DNA from: Caulobacter sp. 17J80-11
GTDB taxonomy: Bacteria > Pseudomonadota > Alphaproteobacteria > Caulobacterales > Caulobacteraceae
Reading direction: 5' to 3'
Assembly (NCBI RefSeq): GCF_014349105.1
Contig: NZ_JACSJI010000001.1
Span: 62,001 to 126,000 of the forward strand
DNA: 64,000 nucleotides
Shown: positions 1-7,901 of the stretch, in pieces
Position numbering within the stretch: the first letter of the stretch is position 1
Layout: each line of letters starts with the position of its first letter
The notes under the pieces: model-generated
What the model was told of the DNA's origin: nothing
Databases searched by the model: none
Seen by the model: only the letters and a program-made list of their open reading frames with translations
Translations under genes and position numbers: made by a program

Positions 1-148
1 AGGATTGGGGAGGCGGGGCGCAGCGATTAGGTCGCGCCCGCGAGGCGGCGCGCAAAGTGGCGAGGGCGGCGGGGGCTGTCAACGTAACGCAGGGGAAGCG
101 GCGCTCTGCGACTTGCAAACCGTGTTCGGCGGCTAGATAGAGCGGAGC

Positions 149-451
149 ATGAACGACCGTCTCATCAACCGCATGAAGGTGATCTTCCTGGTCCTGTTCG
201 GCGTCGGCGTGGCCGGCGTCTGGGCGTACCAGTGGTTCTGGGCGCGCCCGGCCAAGGCCTGCGCCGAGGCCGAGGCCTGGTGGGACAACGCCAGCCGCAC
301 CTGCGCGCGTCCGGTGTTCCTGTCCGACGTCACCGGCCGCCCGGTCGGCGCCAAGCGCACGCCCGAGCAGGTCGAGGCCGCCCGCGCCAAGTCCGGCCTG
401 AAGCGCGAAGCGCAGGTCCAGGCGGAAGAGGCGGCGGCCAAGAAGGACTGA
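149..451 (+). CDS. Small membrane-anchored hypothetical protein
   Basis: A 100-residue protein that I do not recognise. One hydrophobic segment lies at about residues 10-30 (VIFLVLFGVGVAGVWAYQWF), followed by a short probably periplasmic region with two cysteines 14 residues apart, which could form a disulfide, and an Ala/Glu/Lys-rich charged tail. The ATG follows GCGGAGC, a usable ribosome binding site. It runs towards the adenosyltransferase gene on the other strand and stops 3 bases before that gene's end. Codon use and GC content match the neighbours, so I take it as real; function unknown. Confidence 0.7.
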   Translation: MNDRLINRMKVIFLVLFGVGVAGVWAYQWFWARPAKACAEAEAWWDNASRTCARPVFLSDVTGRPVGAKRTPEQVEAARAKSGLKREAQVQAEEAAAKKD

Positions 452-454
452 CGC

Positions 455-1033
455 CTAGCGCGTCGCGCCCGGCTTCCACAGCACGTCGGCGGCGCCGTTG
501 TCGTTGGCCCGGCGCGAGGCGACGAAGAACCAGTCCGACAGCCGGTTCAGGTATTTCAGCGCCTCGGCGTTGATGGCCTCGCCCTCGGTCCCGGCCAGAC
601 GCACGGCCTCGCGTTCGGCCCGGCGGCTGACGGTGCGGGCCAGATGCAGGTGGGCGGCGAGCGCGGACCCGCCCGGGAGCACGAAGCTGTCCAGCGGCGC
701 CATGTCGGCGTTCATCTCGTCAATCTCGTTTTCCAGCCGCTCGACCTGGCCGGCCAGGATGCGCAGCGGCGCCCAGCCCAGATCCTTCCCGCGGTCGGGC
801 GTGGCCAGGTCGGCCCCGAGGTCGAACAGCTCGTTCTGGATGCGGCCGAGCGCCGCGTCGAGCCAGCCGTCGGCGCCGGCGTGCAGGCGCGCCAGGCCCA
901 CGCAGGCGTTGGTCTCGTCGACCGAACCGTAGGCCTCCACGCGCGCGTCAGTTTTGGCGACCGGCTCGCCGGTTGCCAGGCGGGTCGCGCCCTTGTCGCC
1001 GGTGCGCGTGTAGATGCGGTTCAGGGTGACCAT
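455..1033 (-). CDS. ATP:cob(I)alamin adenosyltransferase, PduO type
   Basis: Transfers the adenosyl group of ATP to cob(I)alamin (corrinoid) to make coenzyme B12; cytoplasmic. The 192-residue protein begins MVTLNRIYTRTGDKGATRL, the phosphate-binding N terminus typical of PduO-type enzymes, then carries YGSVDETNACVGLAR and the C-terminal helix with LNRLSDWFFVASRRAN, all family hallmarks. A longer reading frame extends upstream to 1312, but conservation starts at the ATG ending at 1033, and that ATG overlaps the stop of the upstream small gene as TGATG, a sign of coupled translation. Length is normal for the family. Confidence 0.93.
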   Translation of the reverse strand: MVTLNRIYTRTGDKGATRLATGEPVAKTDARVEAYGSVDETNACVGLARLHAGADGWLDAALGRIQNELFDLGADLATPDRGKDLGWAPLRILAGQVERLENEIDEMNADMAPLDSFVLPGGSALAAHLHLARTVSRRAEREAVRLAGTEGEAINAEALKYLNRLSDWFFVASRRANDNGAADVLWKPGATR

Positions 1034-1239
1034 CAGCCGACGGTCTGTTTGCGCCACCAGAAGGCGATGACCAGGATGATGATGGCCACCGCCTGCAGCG
1101 CCACGCGCAGCCGCATCAGCTTGTTGGACCGCGAACGGGCGTACTCGCCGCCGCGATAAAGCGAATAGATTCCCCACCCCAGGGTTGCGGTGACCGCCAG
1201 CAGGGCGAGCGGAATCAGGACGTTGAACAAGGTCTCCAT
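1033..1239 (-). CDS. Twin-transmembrane small protein, HIG1 type
   Basis: A 68-residue protein with two transmembrane helices (about residues 5-27 and 46-63) joined by a basic loop RGGEYARSRSNKLMRLR. This pattern, including RSNKLMRLRV, is that of bacterial HIG1-domain twin-helix proteins, which in mitochondria associate with respiratory complexes; the bacterial role is not settled. Its stop overlaps the start of the adenosyltransferase gene by one base, so the two are probably one operon. The gene pair is a common alphaproteobacterial arrangement as far as I know. Confidence 0.85.
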   Translation of the reverse strand: METLFNVLIPLALLAVTATLGWGIYSLYRGGEYARSRSNKLMRLRVALQAVAIIILVIAFWWRKQTVG

Positions 1240-1545
1240 GGGTCGACCCTAGAGCAATTTGGCCCCCGATGGGGAGCCGAGGGCATTGAATCGCCCGATT
1301 TCCCGTCGACAACGGCGCGCGACGAGGAGGAGGGGGCGTGCGTGCGAATTTCGCCGAGCAAGTTCAGCCAACTTGGCACAACGGCGTCGCTCGCCATTTA
1401 ATTGCACTGTTCGGCGACCTGCGACCTCTGGACACATCCCTTTCCAGCAACGAAATGTCATTATCCGACTCGGGTCGGGCGACGAGCCCGTCATTGGTTG
1501 AACAAGTTCGATGAGCGGGCGGCTCTGTCGCTCGGCGCAGGTGAA
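1240..1545. promoter_or_regulatory. Divergent intergenic region with a possible TetR operator
   Basis: About 300 bases between the leftward HIG1-type gene and the rightward TetR gene, with no convincing reading frame. It contains the perfect inverted repeat CAAGTT-CAGCC-AACTTG at 1359-1375 and a second short palindrome GAACAAGTTC at 1500-1509 that shares CAAGTTC. These are plausible operators for the adjacent TetR protein, which would then regulate itself. No clear -35/-10 pair was found. Confidence 0.35.
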
Positions 1546-2202
1546 ATGAAGCAAACTTCCGTTCGCGTTCCCTACGAGCCGGTCGAGGTCGCCCCGGTGA
1601 CCACCAACCGGCGTGTCCTGTCCAAGATCCGCACCCGCCAAAAGGTGCTCGAGGCCGCCCGCCAGCTCTTCACCGAGCGCGGCTACGAAGCCTCGACGAT
1701 CCGCGACATCGCCAAGCACGCCGGCATGTCGACGGGCGCGGTGTTCGCCAACTTCGAGGACAAGTCCGACCTCTTCGAAGCGGTGTTGATGGAAGACATG
1801 GAGCGGGTGGCCGAGCGCATGCGCGCCGCCGCCGCCGTCGAAGCCCCGGTCAACGACAAGCTGCTGTCGGTGTTCTCGGCCGGCTACGAGTACCACCTGG
1901 AGCACCTGCCGCTGATGCAGGCGATCATCGCCCAGTCGTGGCTGCGCCCGCTGAACGCGGAGCTCCGCGCCCGCGCCGCCGCCAAGGTGCTGCTGGGCAT
2001 TGTCGGTGACGCGCTGCGCGACGGCTCCCGCGCCGGTGAGATCCAGGCCGAGTTCGACGTGCGCCTGGTTTCCGAGACCCTATGGGACGGATATCTGGCC
2101 AACTATCGTCGTGCGGTTTACGACGAATGGGGCCTGGACACCCTGCGGGCCCGACTGGCCGATCAGATCGAGCTTGTCCTCGCGGGGCTGAGAACCAAAT
2201 AA
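1546..2202 (+). CDS. TetR family transcriptional regulator (first of a tandem pair)
   Basis: A 218-residue regulator. The N-terminal helix-turn-helix is clear at about residues 35-80: EAARQLFTERGYEASTIRDI followed by AKHAGMSTGAVFANFEDKSDLF. The C-terminal ligand domain is generic TetR and gives no ligand. I chose the ATG at 1546 because upstream in-frame sequence is non-conserved; the protein keeps a 30-residue N-terminal extension before the DNA-binding domain. The next gene downstream is a paralogue in the same orientation, so the pair probably arose by duplication. Target unknown. Confidence 0.88.
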   Translation: MKQTSVRVPYEPVEVAPVTTNRRVLSKIRTRQKVLEAARQLFTERGYEASTIRDIAKHAGMSTGAVFANFEDKSDLFEAVLMEDMERVAERMRAAAAVEAPVNDKLLSVFSAGYEYHLEHLPLMQAIIAQSWLRPLNAELRARAAAKVLLGIVGDALRDGSRAGEIQAEFDVRLVSETLWDGYLANYRRAVYDEWGLDTLRARLADQIELVLAGLRTK

Positions 2203-2208
2203 ACAGCC

Positions 2209-2237
2209 GGGGCCGGCGCGGAGGACGCGCCGGCCCC
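2209..2237. terminator. Strong hairpin between the two TetR genes
   Basis: A perfect 12-bp stem, GGGGCCGGCGCG paired with CGCGCCGGCCCC around a GAGGA loop, starts 7 bases after the first TetR stop. There is no T tract after it on the + strand, so it may be a weak terminator or an mRNA-stabilising hairpin rather than a classical intrinsic terminator. Confidence 0.5.
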
Positions 2238-2260
2238 AGTGCTGTCCGCGGAGGAAATTG

Positions 2261-2872
2261 ATGGGCGTCAGGGAAGCGCAGAAGCGGGCGACCCGCGAGA
2301 AGGTCGTCGAGGCTGCGCGTCAGCTGTTCGAAGAGATCGGCTACGAAGAGACGACCATCCGCATGATCGCCGAACGCGCCGGCGTCTCGGTCGGCAGCGT
2401 GTTCACCACCTTCGAAAGCAAGGTGGACATTTTCAACCACATCCTGTTCGAGAAATTCGAGGCCCTGTTCAGCGAGCTCAAGCAGATCTCGCCATACCTG
2501 AAGGGCTCGACCCGCGACCGCATCGCCTCGTTGATGTCGATCGCCTACGGCGTGGAATCCCGCCAGCTCGAGCTGATGATCTCCCACCTCGGCGCCTCGC
2601 ACGGCTGGCCCGCGCGCATCGAGGAGGAGAGCAACCAGCGCCACGGCCGGCTGCTCGGCCTGTTCCGCGCCGCCCTGGAGCAGGGCCAGGCCTCGGGCGA
2701 GATCCGCACCGACGCCGACCTCGACCTGTTCTCCGAGATGCTGTTCGCGGTCTACGTGCGCAACTACCGCAAGGCCTATTACGAGAAGCTCACGCCCGAG
2801 GCGCTGTCGGCCCTGACCGAGCGGCAGCTGGCCCTGCTGTTCGAGGGCGTGGAGGCCAAGGCTTCGGCCTAG
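2261..2872 (+). CDS. TetR family transcriptional regulator (second of a tandem pair)
   Basis: A 203-residue TetR protein with the helix-turn-helix at about residues 12-55 (EAARQLFEEIGYEETTIRMI, then AERAGVSVGSVFTTFESKVD). It is visibly related to the preceding TetR but lacks its N-terminal extension. The ATG at 2261 has a good ribosome binding site (GCGGAGGAAATTG); an in-frame TTG three bases earlier is less likely. Its stop codon TAG overlaps the stop of the convergent sqdB gene in the shared sequence CTAG. Ligand and targets cannot be told from sequence. Confidence 0.9.
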   Translation: MGVREAQKRATREKVVEAARQLFEEIGYEETTIRMIAERAGVSVGSVFTTFESKVDIFNHILFEKFEALFSELKQISPYLKGSTRDRIASLMSIAYGVESRQLELMISHLGASHGWPARIEEESNQRHGRLLGLFRAALEQGQASGEIRTDADLDLFSEMLFAVYVRNYRKAYYEKLTPEALSALTERQLALLFEGVEAKASA

Positions 2873-4092
2873 GCGCCGCCCTCCACGGCCGCCAGGTGCG
2901 GCCGCGTCGCCGCCTCCGCCGCCGCCGCGCGCTCGGCGTTCCAGTGCGACACGCATGGGATTTTCGACAGGTCGGCGCGCTCGGCGTAGCGGCCGGCGAT
3001 CTCGGTCACCTCCGCCAGCAGGCCGTCCTCCAGGGTGATCGGCTCCAGGCCCAGGCCCAGGAACTTGCGGTTCTCGACCACCAGCTCGTTCTCGTCCGCC
3101 TCGTTGCGCGGATTGGTGACGTAGGCGACCTCCGCGCCGGCGATCCGCCCGACCAGCTCGGCCAGGTCGCGCACCCGGTGCGATTCCGTCATTTGGTTGA
3201 GGATGGCGACCCGCTCGCCGCGCTTGGGCGGGTGGCTCAGCGCCAGCTCCACGCAGCGCACCGTGTCCTGCAGGTTGATGAAGGCCCGGGTCTGGCCGCC
3301 GGTGCCGTGCACGGTCAGCGGATAGCCGACCGCCGACTGCATCAGGAACCGGTTCAGCACCGTGCCGTAGTCGCCGTCGTAATCGAACCGGTTGATCAGC
3401 CGCTCGTCGCGGCGGGTCTCGGCCGTCTGGGTGCCCCAGACGATGCCCTGGTGCAGGTCGGTGATCCGGACGCGGTCGTTGCGGGCGTAGAACTGGAACA
3501 GCAGGGCGTCCTGGGTCTTGGTCATGTGGTAGATGGACCCGGGGTTGGCCGGGAACAGGATCTCCTGGTCCTGCGGGCCGAGGTCCGTCTCCACCGTGAC
3601 CGTCAGATAGCCTTCCGGGATCTTCAGGCCGGCCGTGCCGTAGCCGTAAACGCCCATGGTGCCGAGGTGGGCCAGGTGGATGTCCAGGCCGCTCTCCACG
3701 ATCGCCGCCAGCACGTGGTTGGTGGCGTTGAGGTTGTTGTCGACGGTGTAGAGCTTGTGGCGCGCCGACTTCATCGAGTAGGGCGCGGCCCGCTGTTCGG
3801 CGAAGTGCACGACGGCGCTCGGCCGCCACTCCTTCAGCAGCGCCAGGAAGCGGTCGTAATCCTTGCCAAGCGTCAGGTTGTGGAAGCCGAGGCTGCGGCC
3901 GGAAATCTCCCGCCAGGCGGCGATCCGCTCGCCCATGGGGCGGATCGGGGTGAGCGACTGGACCTCCAGCTCGTTGTCGATGGCCCGGCGCGACAGGTTG
4001 TCGACGATCGCCACCTCCCATCCGCGCGCGGACAGGTGAAGCGCCGTCGGCCAGCCGCAGAACCCGTCGCCGCCCAGGATGAGAACCCGCAT
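2869..4092 (-). CDS. sqdB: UDP-sulfoquinovose synthase SqdB
   Basis: Makes UDP-sulfoquinovose from UDP-glucose and sulfite, the head-group donor for the sulfolipid SQDG. The 407-residue protein is an extended short-chain dehydrogenase with the NAD-binding start MRVLILGGDGFCGWPTALHL and family-specific segments HFAEQRAAPYSMKS, GTMGVYGYG, YHMTKTQDALLF (catalytic Tyr and Lys), TDLHQGIVWGTQT and DGDYGTVLNRF. These match plant SQD1 and bacterial SqdB closely. The start at 4092 coincides with the NAD-binding strand; a longer in-frame extension to 4140 is not conserved. No sulfoquinovosyltransferase is seen in the window, so that step must be encoded elsewhere. Confidence 0.93.
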   Translation of the reverse strand: MRVLILGGDGFCGWPTALHLSARGWEVAIVDNLSRRAIDNELEVQSLTPIRPMGERIAAWREISGRSLGFHNLTLGKDYDRFLALLKEWRPSAVVHFAEQRAAPYSMKSARHKLYTVDNNLNATNHVLAAIVESGLDIHLAHLGTMGVYGYGTAGLKIPEGYLTVTVETDLGPQDQEILFPANPGSIYHMTKTQDALLFQFYARNDRVRITDLHQGIVWGTQTAETRRDERLINRFDYDGDYGTVLNRFLMQSAVGYPLTVHGTGGQTRAFINLQDTVRCVELALSHPPKRGERVAILNQMTESHRVRDLAELVGRIAGAEVAYVTNPRNEADENELVVENRKFLGLGLEPITLEDGLLAEVTEIAGRYAERADLSKIPCVSHWNAERAAAAEAATRPHLAAVEGGA

Positions 4093-4215
4093 CGTCCACC
4101 CGTCCCTGACACCGCTGTGCTTGGCGTAGCGCATGCACAAGCGCGGTGAAAGAACGCTGGTTCCCGAGCGGCGCGGTAAGAGGCCCCGCCGTCGGGCGAC
4201 GGCGGGGCTTGGGGC

Positions 4216-4641
4216 TTAGGCGGCCAAGGCCAGTTTCACGTCGATGTTGCCGCGCGTGGCGTTGGAGTAGGGGCAGACCTGGTGGGCGGCGTCGACCAGG
4301 ACCTGCGCGGCGTCGCGGTCGAGATCGGGCAGGTCGACGGTCAGCGCCACCTCCAGGCCGAAGCCGCCGGCCGCGCGCGGGCCGATGCCGACCTCGGCGC
4401 TCACCTGCGCCTTGCCCAGCGCCTTGCCCTGCTGGTGGGCGACGAAGCGCAGGGCGCCTTCGAAGCAGGCCGCGTAGCCGGCCGCGAACAGTTGCTCCGG
4501 ATTGGTCCCTGGACCGTTGTCGCCGCCCAGGCCGGCCGGACGGGACAGGGCGACGTCCAGGCGGCCGTCGTCGGAAGCGGCGCGGCCGTCGCGGCCGCCG
4601 ACGGCGGTGGCTTTGGCGCGGTACAGGACCTGAGTGCTCAT
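4216..4641 (-). CDS. ohr: Organic hydroperoxide resistance protein Ohr
   Basis: A 141-residue OsmC/Ohr-family thiol peroxidase that reduces organic hydroperoxides. The two catalytic cysteines are in GYAACFEGAL (about residue 59) and QVCPYSNATRGN (about residue 124), with the Ohr signature GGDNGPGTNPEQLFAAGYAA between the N-terminal strands and the first cysteine. Length is normal for Ohr. It is divergent from ohrR across a 112-base region holding two palindromes, the usual arrangement in which peroxide-oxidised OhrR releases ohr. Confidence 0.96.
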   Translation of the reverse strand: MSTQVLYRAKATAVGGRDGRAASDDGRLDVALSRPAGLGGDNGPGTNPEQLFAAGYAACFEGALRFVAHQQGKALGKAQVSAEVGIGPRAAGGFGLEVALTVDLPDLDRDAAQVLVDAAHQVCPYSNATRGNIDVKLALAA

Positions 4642-4664
4642 GTTCGGGGCTCCGTGCTTGTGAG

Positions 4665-4691
4665 CAATTCAATTGTGCACAATATAATTGT
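4665..4691. promoter_or_regulatory. Two OhrR operator palindromes
   Basis: Two perfect AT-rich palindromes stand out in GC-rich DNA between ohr and ohrR: CAATT-C-AATTG at 4665-4675 and ACAAT-ATA-ATTGT at 4679-4691. They fit the TACAATT/AATTGTA-like operators known for OhrR proteins. Placed between both start codons they could control both genes. Confidence 0.8.
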
Positions 4692-4753
4692 AAGTCGATC
4701 GATCGTTCGCAAGAGGGAGCGGGGACGGTATCGTCGCGGGAAGGAGAAAAATC

Positions 4754-5194
4754 GTGTCGGACCTGCAGCCCGCCGAGGCCCTGAAGCTGGATCGCCAGCT
4801 GTGCTTTCCGCTGTACGCGGCGTCCAACGCCGTGACCAAGGCCTATCGGCCCTACCTCGCGCCGCTGGGCCTGACCTATCCGCAGTACCTGGTCATGCTG
4901 GTGCTGTGGGAAGGCGACGGCGCCAGCCTGGGCCAGATCGGCCGTCGCCTGAAGCTGGACTCAGGCACACTGACGCCGTTGGTGAAGCGGCTCGAGGCCG
5001 CCGGACTGGTCAAGCGCACCCGCTCGCCCGGGGACGAGCGGGTGCTCGTGGTCGAACTGACCGAGGCCGGCCGCGACCTGCGCGTACGGGCCGAGGCGGT
5101 GCCCCTGCAGCTGGCCGCCCGGCTGGACATGAGCCCGGCCGTCTTCGAGCGTCTGAAGGCGGACCTCGAAGGCCTGATCGCGCAGCTGGGGTGA
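4754..5194 (+). CDS. ohrR: MarR family organic-peroxide sensor OhrR
   Basis: A 146-residue winged-helix repressor. The peroxide-sensing cysteine is in LDRQLCFPLYAASN near residue 17, the position conserved in OhrR proteins, and the tyrosines that assist sensing follow in AYRPYL and TYPQYLV. DNA-binding segment at about residues 60-100: LGQIGRRLKLDSGTLTPLVK, then a wing with RSPGDERVLVVELT. It starts with GTG at 4754 behind AAGGAG. Divergent from ohr with two candidate operators in between, so it most likely represses ohr and itself. Confidence 0.93.
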   Translation: MSDLQPAEALKLDRQLCFPLYAASNAVTKAYRPYLAPLGLTYPQYLVMLVLWEGDGASLGQIGRRLKLDSGTLTPLVKRLEAAGLVKRTRSPGDERVLVVELTEAGRDLRVRAEAVPLQLAARLDMSPAVFERLKADLEGLIAQLG

Positions 5195-5306
5195 CGGCGG
5201 GCCGTCACGTCCGGGGCGGTCCGCTGACGCCGTAGCGGCCCGTGCGGTCTGGCGCGGGAACATGGCGTGCGGGCCGGGGTTGCCCTTGACCAGTCCGGTA
5301 GGGGAC

Positions 5307-6485
5307 ATGCCCGACAGTCGCAGCTCCATGGCCGCCGCCTCGCTCGCCAAGGTGCGATGCCATCAGACCATTCTGGTCGACTTCGCGCGGGTCGCGGCCG
5401 AGTCCACGGACCTGCAGCGCCTTTTGGATCTGGCCTGCGAACACGCGGCCCGCGCCGTAGGCGTCTCCCACGCCAAGGTCCTGCAATACCGGGCGGACAA
5501 GGGCGACCTGCTGATGGTCGCCGGCCGGGGTTGGCGGGAAGGTGTGGTCGGACACGCCCGACTGGGGTCGGACATGATGTCGCCGCCGGGGCGAGCGTTT
5601 CAGACCCGCGCCACCGTCAGCATAGGCAACCTGCTGGAGGAGGGCGGCTTCCGGCCTTCGAAGGTCCTCAAGGAGCACGGCATCGTGTCCCTGCTCAATG
5701 CGCCTATCGGCGTCAACGGCGTCGTCTGGGGGGTGCTCGAACTGGACGCGCCGGAGCCGGACGCCTTCGACGACGACGACGAATGTTTTCTGATGGCCTG
5801 CTCCATGATCCTGGCGCTGGCGGTCCGACACCGCCAGGCGCAGTCGGAGCGCGAGCACACCGCGGAGCGGCTCGCCAAGCGGGTCAGCCAGGCCGACACC
5901 CTACTCAGCGAGCAGAACCACCGGGTCCGGAACTACTTCCAGCTGATCCTCGCAATCCTCGCCAATCGGAGCCGTAAGGCCGCCAACGACCAGGCGCGGG
6001 CCGATCTGGCCGACGTGATGGAGCGCGTGACGGCCGTCGCGCTCGCCCACGATCAGCTCGCCTTCCGGGAGGGCGGCTCGACGCACGTCCAGGCCGCCGA
6101 TTACATCGACGCGCTTTGCCTCAGCATGGAGCGCAGCCTTGAAGGCGAGCTGCGGATCGAGCGCGACCTGGAGCCGCTGGAGCTGAGGGCCGATCGGGCC
6201 GTGCCGATGGGCCTGATCCTGAACGAGCTCCTGACCAACGCTTTGAAGTATGCGGTAAAGGGGCATCCGTCGCCCTCGCTGTCCGTACGCTTCGTGAGCG
6301 ACGTCGGCACCAAGGATGCGATGCTGGCGGTGCGGGACAACGGCCAGGGCATGGGCGACAAGCGTACCGGCGCGATGGGGCTGAAGCTGGTCGAGCTGCT
6401 CGCCAACCAGCTCAGCGGCCGGATTGAGGTCGACAGCTCCAGCGCGGGCACGGAAGTGCGTCTGACGTTCCCCCTCGTGGAGTGA
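5307..6485 (+). CDS. GAF-domain sensor histidine kinase, HisKA_2 type
   Basis: A 392-residue soluble kinase: a GAF sensor domain (about residues 15-175), a short coiled segment, a HisKA_2 dimerisation domain whose phospho-accepting histidine sits in EQNHRVRNYFQ (about residue 205), and a HATPase domain with NELLTNALKYA (N box) and DNGQGMG (G1 box). There is no transmembrane segment, so it senses something in the cytoplasm. I prefer the ATG at 5307 with AGGGG just upstream; an in-frame ATG at 5262 would add 15 unconserved residues. No response regulator is adjacent, so its partner is encoded elsewhere. HisKA_2 kinases are often tied to general stress or light signalling in alphaproteobacteria. 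Confidence 0.9.
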   Translation: MPDSRSSMAAASLAKVRCHQTILVDFARVAAESTDLQRLLDLACEHAARAVGVSHAKVLQYRADKGDLLMVAGRGWREGVVGHARLGSDMMSPPGRAFQTRATVSIGNLLEEGGFRPSKVLKEHGIVSLLNAPIGVNGVVWGVLELDAPEPDAFDDDDECFLMACSMILALAVRHRQAQSEREHTAERLAKRVSQADTLLSEQNHRVRNYFQLILAILANRSRKAANDQARADLADVMERVTAVALAHDQLAFREGGSTHVQAADYIDALCLSMERSLEGELRIERDLEPLELRADRAVPMGLILNELLTNALKYAVKGHPSPSLSVRFVSDVGTKDAMLAVRDNGQGMGDKRTGAMGLKLVELLANQLSGRIEVDSSSAGTEVRLTFPLVE

Positions 6486-6490
6486 TTGGC

Positions 6491-6512
6491 GCAAGCGGCC
6501 GATACCGCTTGC
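6491..6512. terminator. Bidirectional hairpin between kinase and galU
   Basis: GCAAGCGG paired with CCGCTTGC around a 6-base loop lies between two convergent stops (kinase at 6485, galU at 6531). No T tract on either side, so it is a candidate only. Confidence 0.4.
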
Positions 6513-6530
6513 GGCCGCGGTCGGGCCGCC

Positions 6531-7409
6531 TCAAACCGCTCCGGCGAGCGCCGCCGTCACCGCCGCCCGCGCCGCTTCGCCCAGGTCGGGACGTTTCAGC
6601 GCCAGCGCCACGTTGGCGCGCAGCAGGCCGATCTTGTCGCCGCAGTCGTACGTCGCGCCCTCGTACTCGTAGGCGTAGAAGGCCTGGCGGGCCATCAGCC
6701 GGGCCATGGCGTCGGTCAGCTGGATCTCGCCGCCTGCGCCGGGCTCGTGCCGGGCCAGTTCCTCGAAGATCTGGGGCGTGAGGATGTAGCGGCCGGAGAT
6801 GGCTAGGTTCGAGGGCGACGTGCCGGGCTTCGGCTTCTCGACCATGCCGCTCATCTTCACCAGCCGCCCGTCCCGCTCGGCCGGAGCGACGATGCCGTAC
6901 TTGTGGGTCTCGTTCTCCGGGACCTGCTCGACGCCGATGATGTTGGCGCCCGTCCGCTCGAAGGCGTCGGCCAGCTGCGCCAGGCAGTTGGGCTCGGCGT
7001 CGACGATCACGTCCGGCAGGATGACCGCGAACGGGTCATTGCCGATCACGTCGCGCGCGCACCAGACCGCGTGGCCCAGGCCCAGCGGCTGCATCTGGCG
7101 CACGAAGCTCATCTCGCCGGCCTTGGGCAGCTCGGCCCGCAGCTGCTCCAGCAACTCGGTCTTGCCCTTGGCCTCGAGCTGGGCCTCCAGCTCGACCGCA
7201 TGGTCGAAGTAGTCCTCGATCGCCGCCTTGTTGCGGCCGGTGACGAAGACGAAGTGCTCGATGCCGGCCTTGCGGCCCTCCTCGACGATGTAGGACAGGA
7301 TCGGCCGGTCCACGACGTTGAGCAGTTCCTTCGGCACCGTCTTGGTGCCCGGCAGCACGCGGGTGCCGAGGCCGGCGACGGGGAGAACGGCTTTGCGGAC
7401 GCGACCCAT
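6531..7409 (-). CDS. galU: UTP-glucose-1-phosphate uridylyltransferase
   Basis: Makes UDP-glucose from UTP and glucose-1-phosphate for envelope polysaccharides and for sugar nucleotides, including the UDP-glucose used by SqdB. The 292-residue protein has the nucleotidyltransferase N terminus KAVLPVAGLGTRVLPGTK, the sugar-binding segment VEKPKPGTSPSNLAISGRY at about residues 180-198, and the conserved GGEIQLTDAM. Length is normal. It is transcribed away from a lipoprotein gene and stands alone. Confidence 0.96.
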   Translation of the reverse strand: MGRVRKAVLPVAGLGTRVLPGTKTVPKELLNVVDRPILSYIVEEGRKAGIEHFVFVTGRNKAAIEDYFDHAVELEAQLEAKGKTELLEQLRAELPKAGEMSFVRQMQPLGLGHAVWCARDVIGNDPFAVILPDVIVDAEPNCLAQLADAFERTGANIIGVEQVPENETHKYGIVAPAERDGRLVKMSGMVEKPKPGTSPSNLAISGRYILTPQIFEELARHEPGAGGEIQLTDAMARLMARQAFYAYEYEGATYDCGDKIGLLRANVALALKRPDLGEAARAAVTAALAGAV

Positions 7410-7550
7410 GAAGGCTCCTGATCGAATTGCCGGGCTGCACGATTAGGCCGGCTGAGCTGTTGCGCCAAGCGCGAGATGCGGGAACACCTGTCCCTCGGGC
7501 TCGTTGCCTTGCCGCGAGCCCTTAACCCATCAGCTTCACGGACTCGTGTC

Positions 7551-7883
7551 ATGTCGGAAAATATCGTTCGCCGAGCGTTTGCCGCCGCCGCCGTGCTGGG
7601 GGCGCTGGCCCTGGCCGCGTGCGGCCAAGGCGGCAAGGCCGAAAAGCCGGTCAAGGCGAAGGTGAACGCGGCCATGCCGGCCCCCGACGCGGCGCGTGCC
7701 TCGAAAATCAACGGCCTGGGCCCCGACGGCCGGCCGATCGACGCGGTCCAGGCGGCCGAGATGAAGGCGTCCGACCTGCCGCCCCTGCCGAAGGGGGCCT
7801 ACACGGAACCGTTCGAGCCCGCGCCGCTGCCGGAATCGGCCACGGCGCCGCAGGCCGCCAAGAAGGCCGCCCCCGCCGGATAA
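7551..7883 (+). CDS. Small Ala/Pro-rich lipoprotein
   Basis: A 110-residue protein with a lipoprotein signal: basic start, hydrophobic stretch and lipobox LAAC at about residues 19-22, so it is probably attached to a membrane by Cys22. The mature part is short, rich in Ala, Pro and Lys and has no domain I recognise. An in-frame upstream extension to 7476 lacks the signal-peptide logic, so I start at 7551. It is followed 18 bases later by another small lipoprotein gene. Confidence 0.7.
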   Translation: MSENIVRRAFAAAAVLGALALAACGQGGKAEKPVKAKVNAAMPAPDAARASKINGLGPDGRPIDAVQAAEMKASDLPPLPKGAYTEPFEPAPLPESATAPQAAKKAAPAG

Positions 7884-7901
7884 CGAGAAGGAGAGATCCT
7901 G

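Noticed and set aside
1-148. Possible partial gene at the left edge
   Set aside because: No open frame with coding character; only a lone TTGACA on the minus strand without a matching -10.
1373-1390. TTGGCAC-like sequence that could be a sigma-54 promoter upstream of the TetR gene
   Set aside because: The -12 element does not fit at the correct spacing.
1925-4672. Very long minus-strand frame (about 915 codons) through the TetR and sqdB region
   Set aside because: It is antisense to well-supported genes, its translation is Arg/Gly/Pro-rich as expected of GC-rich shadows, and it has no domain.
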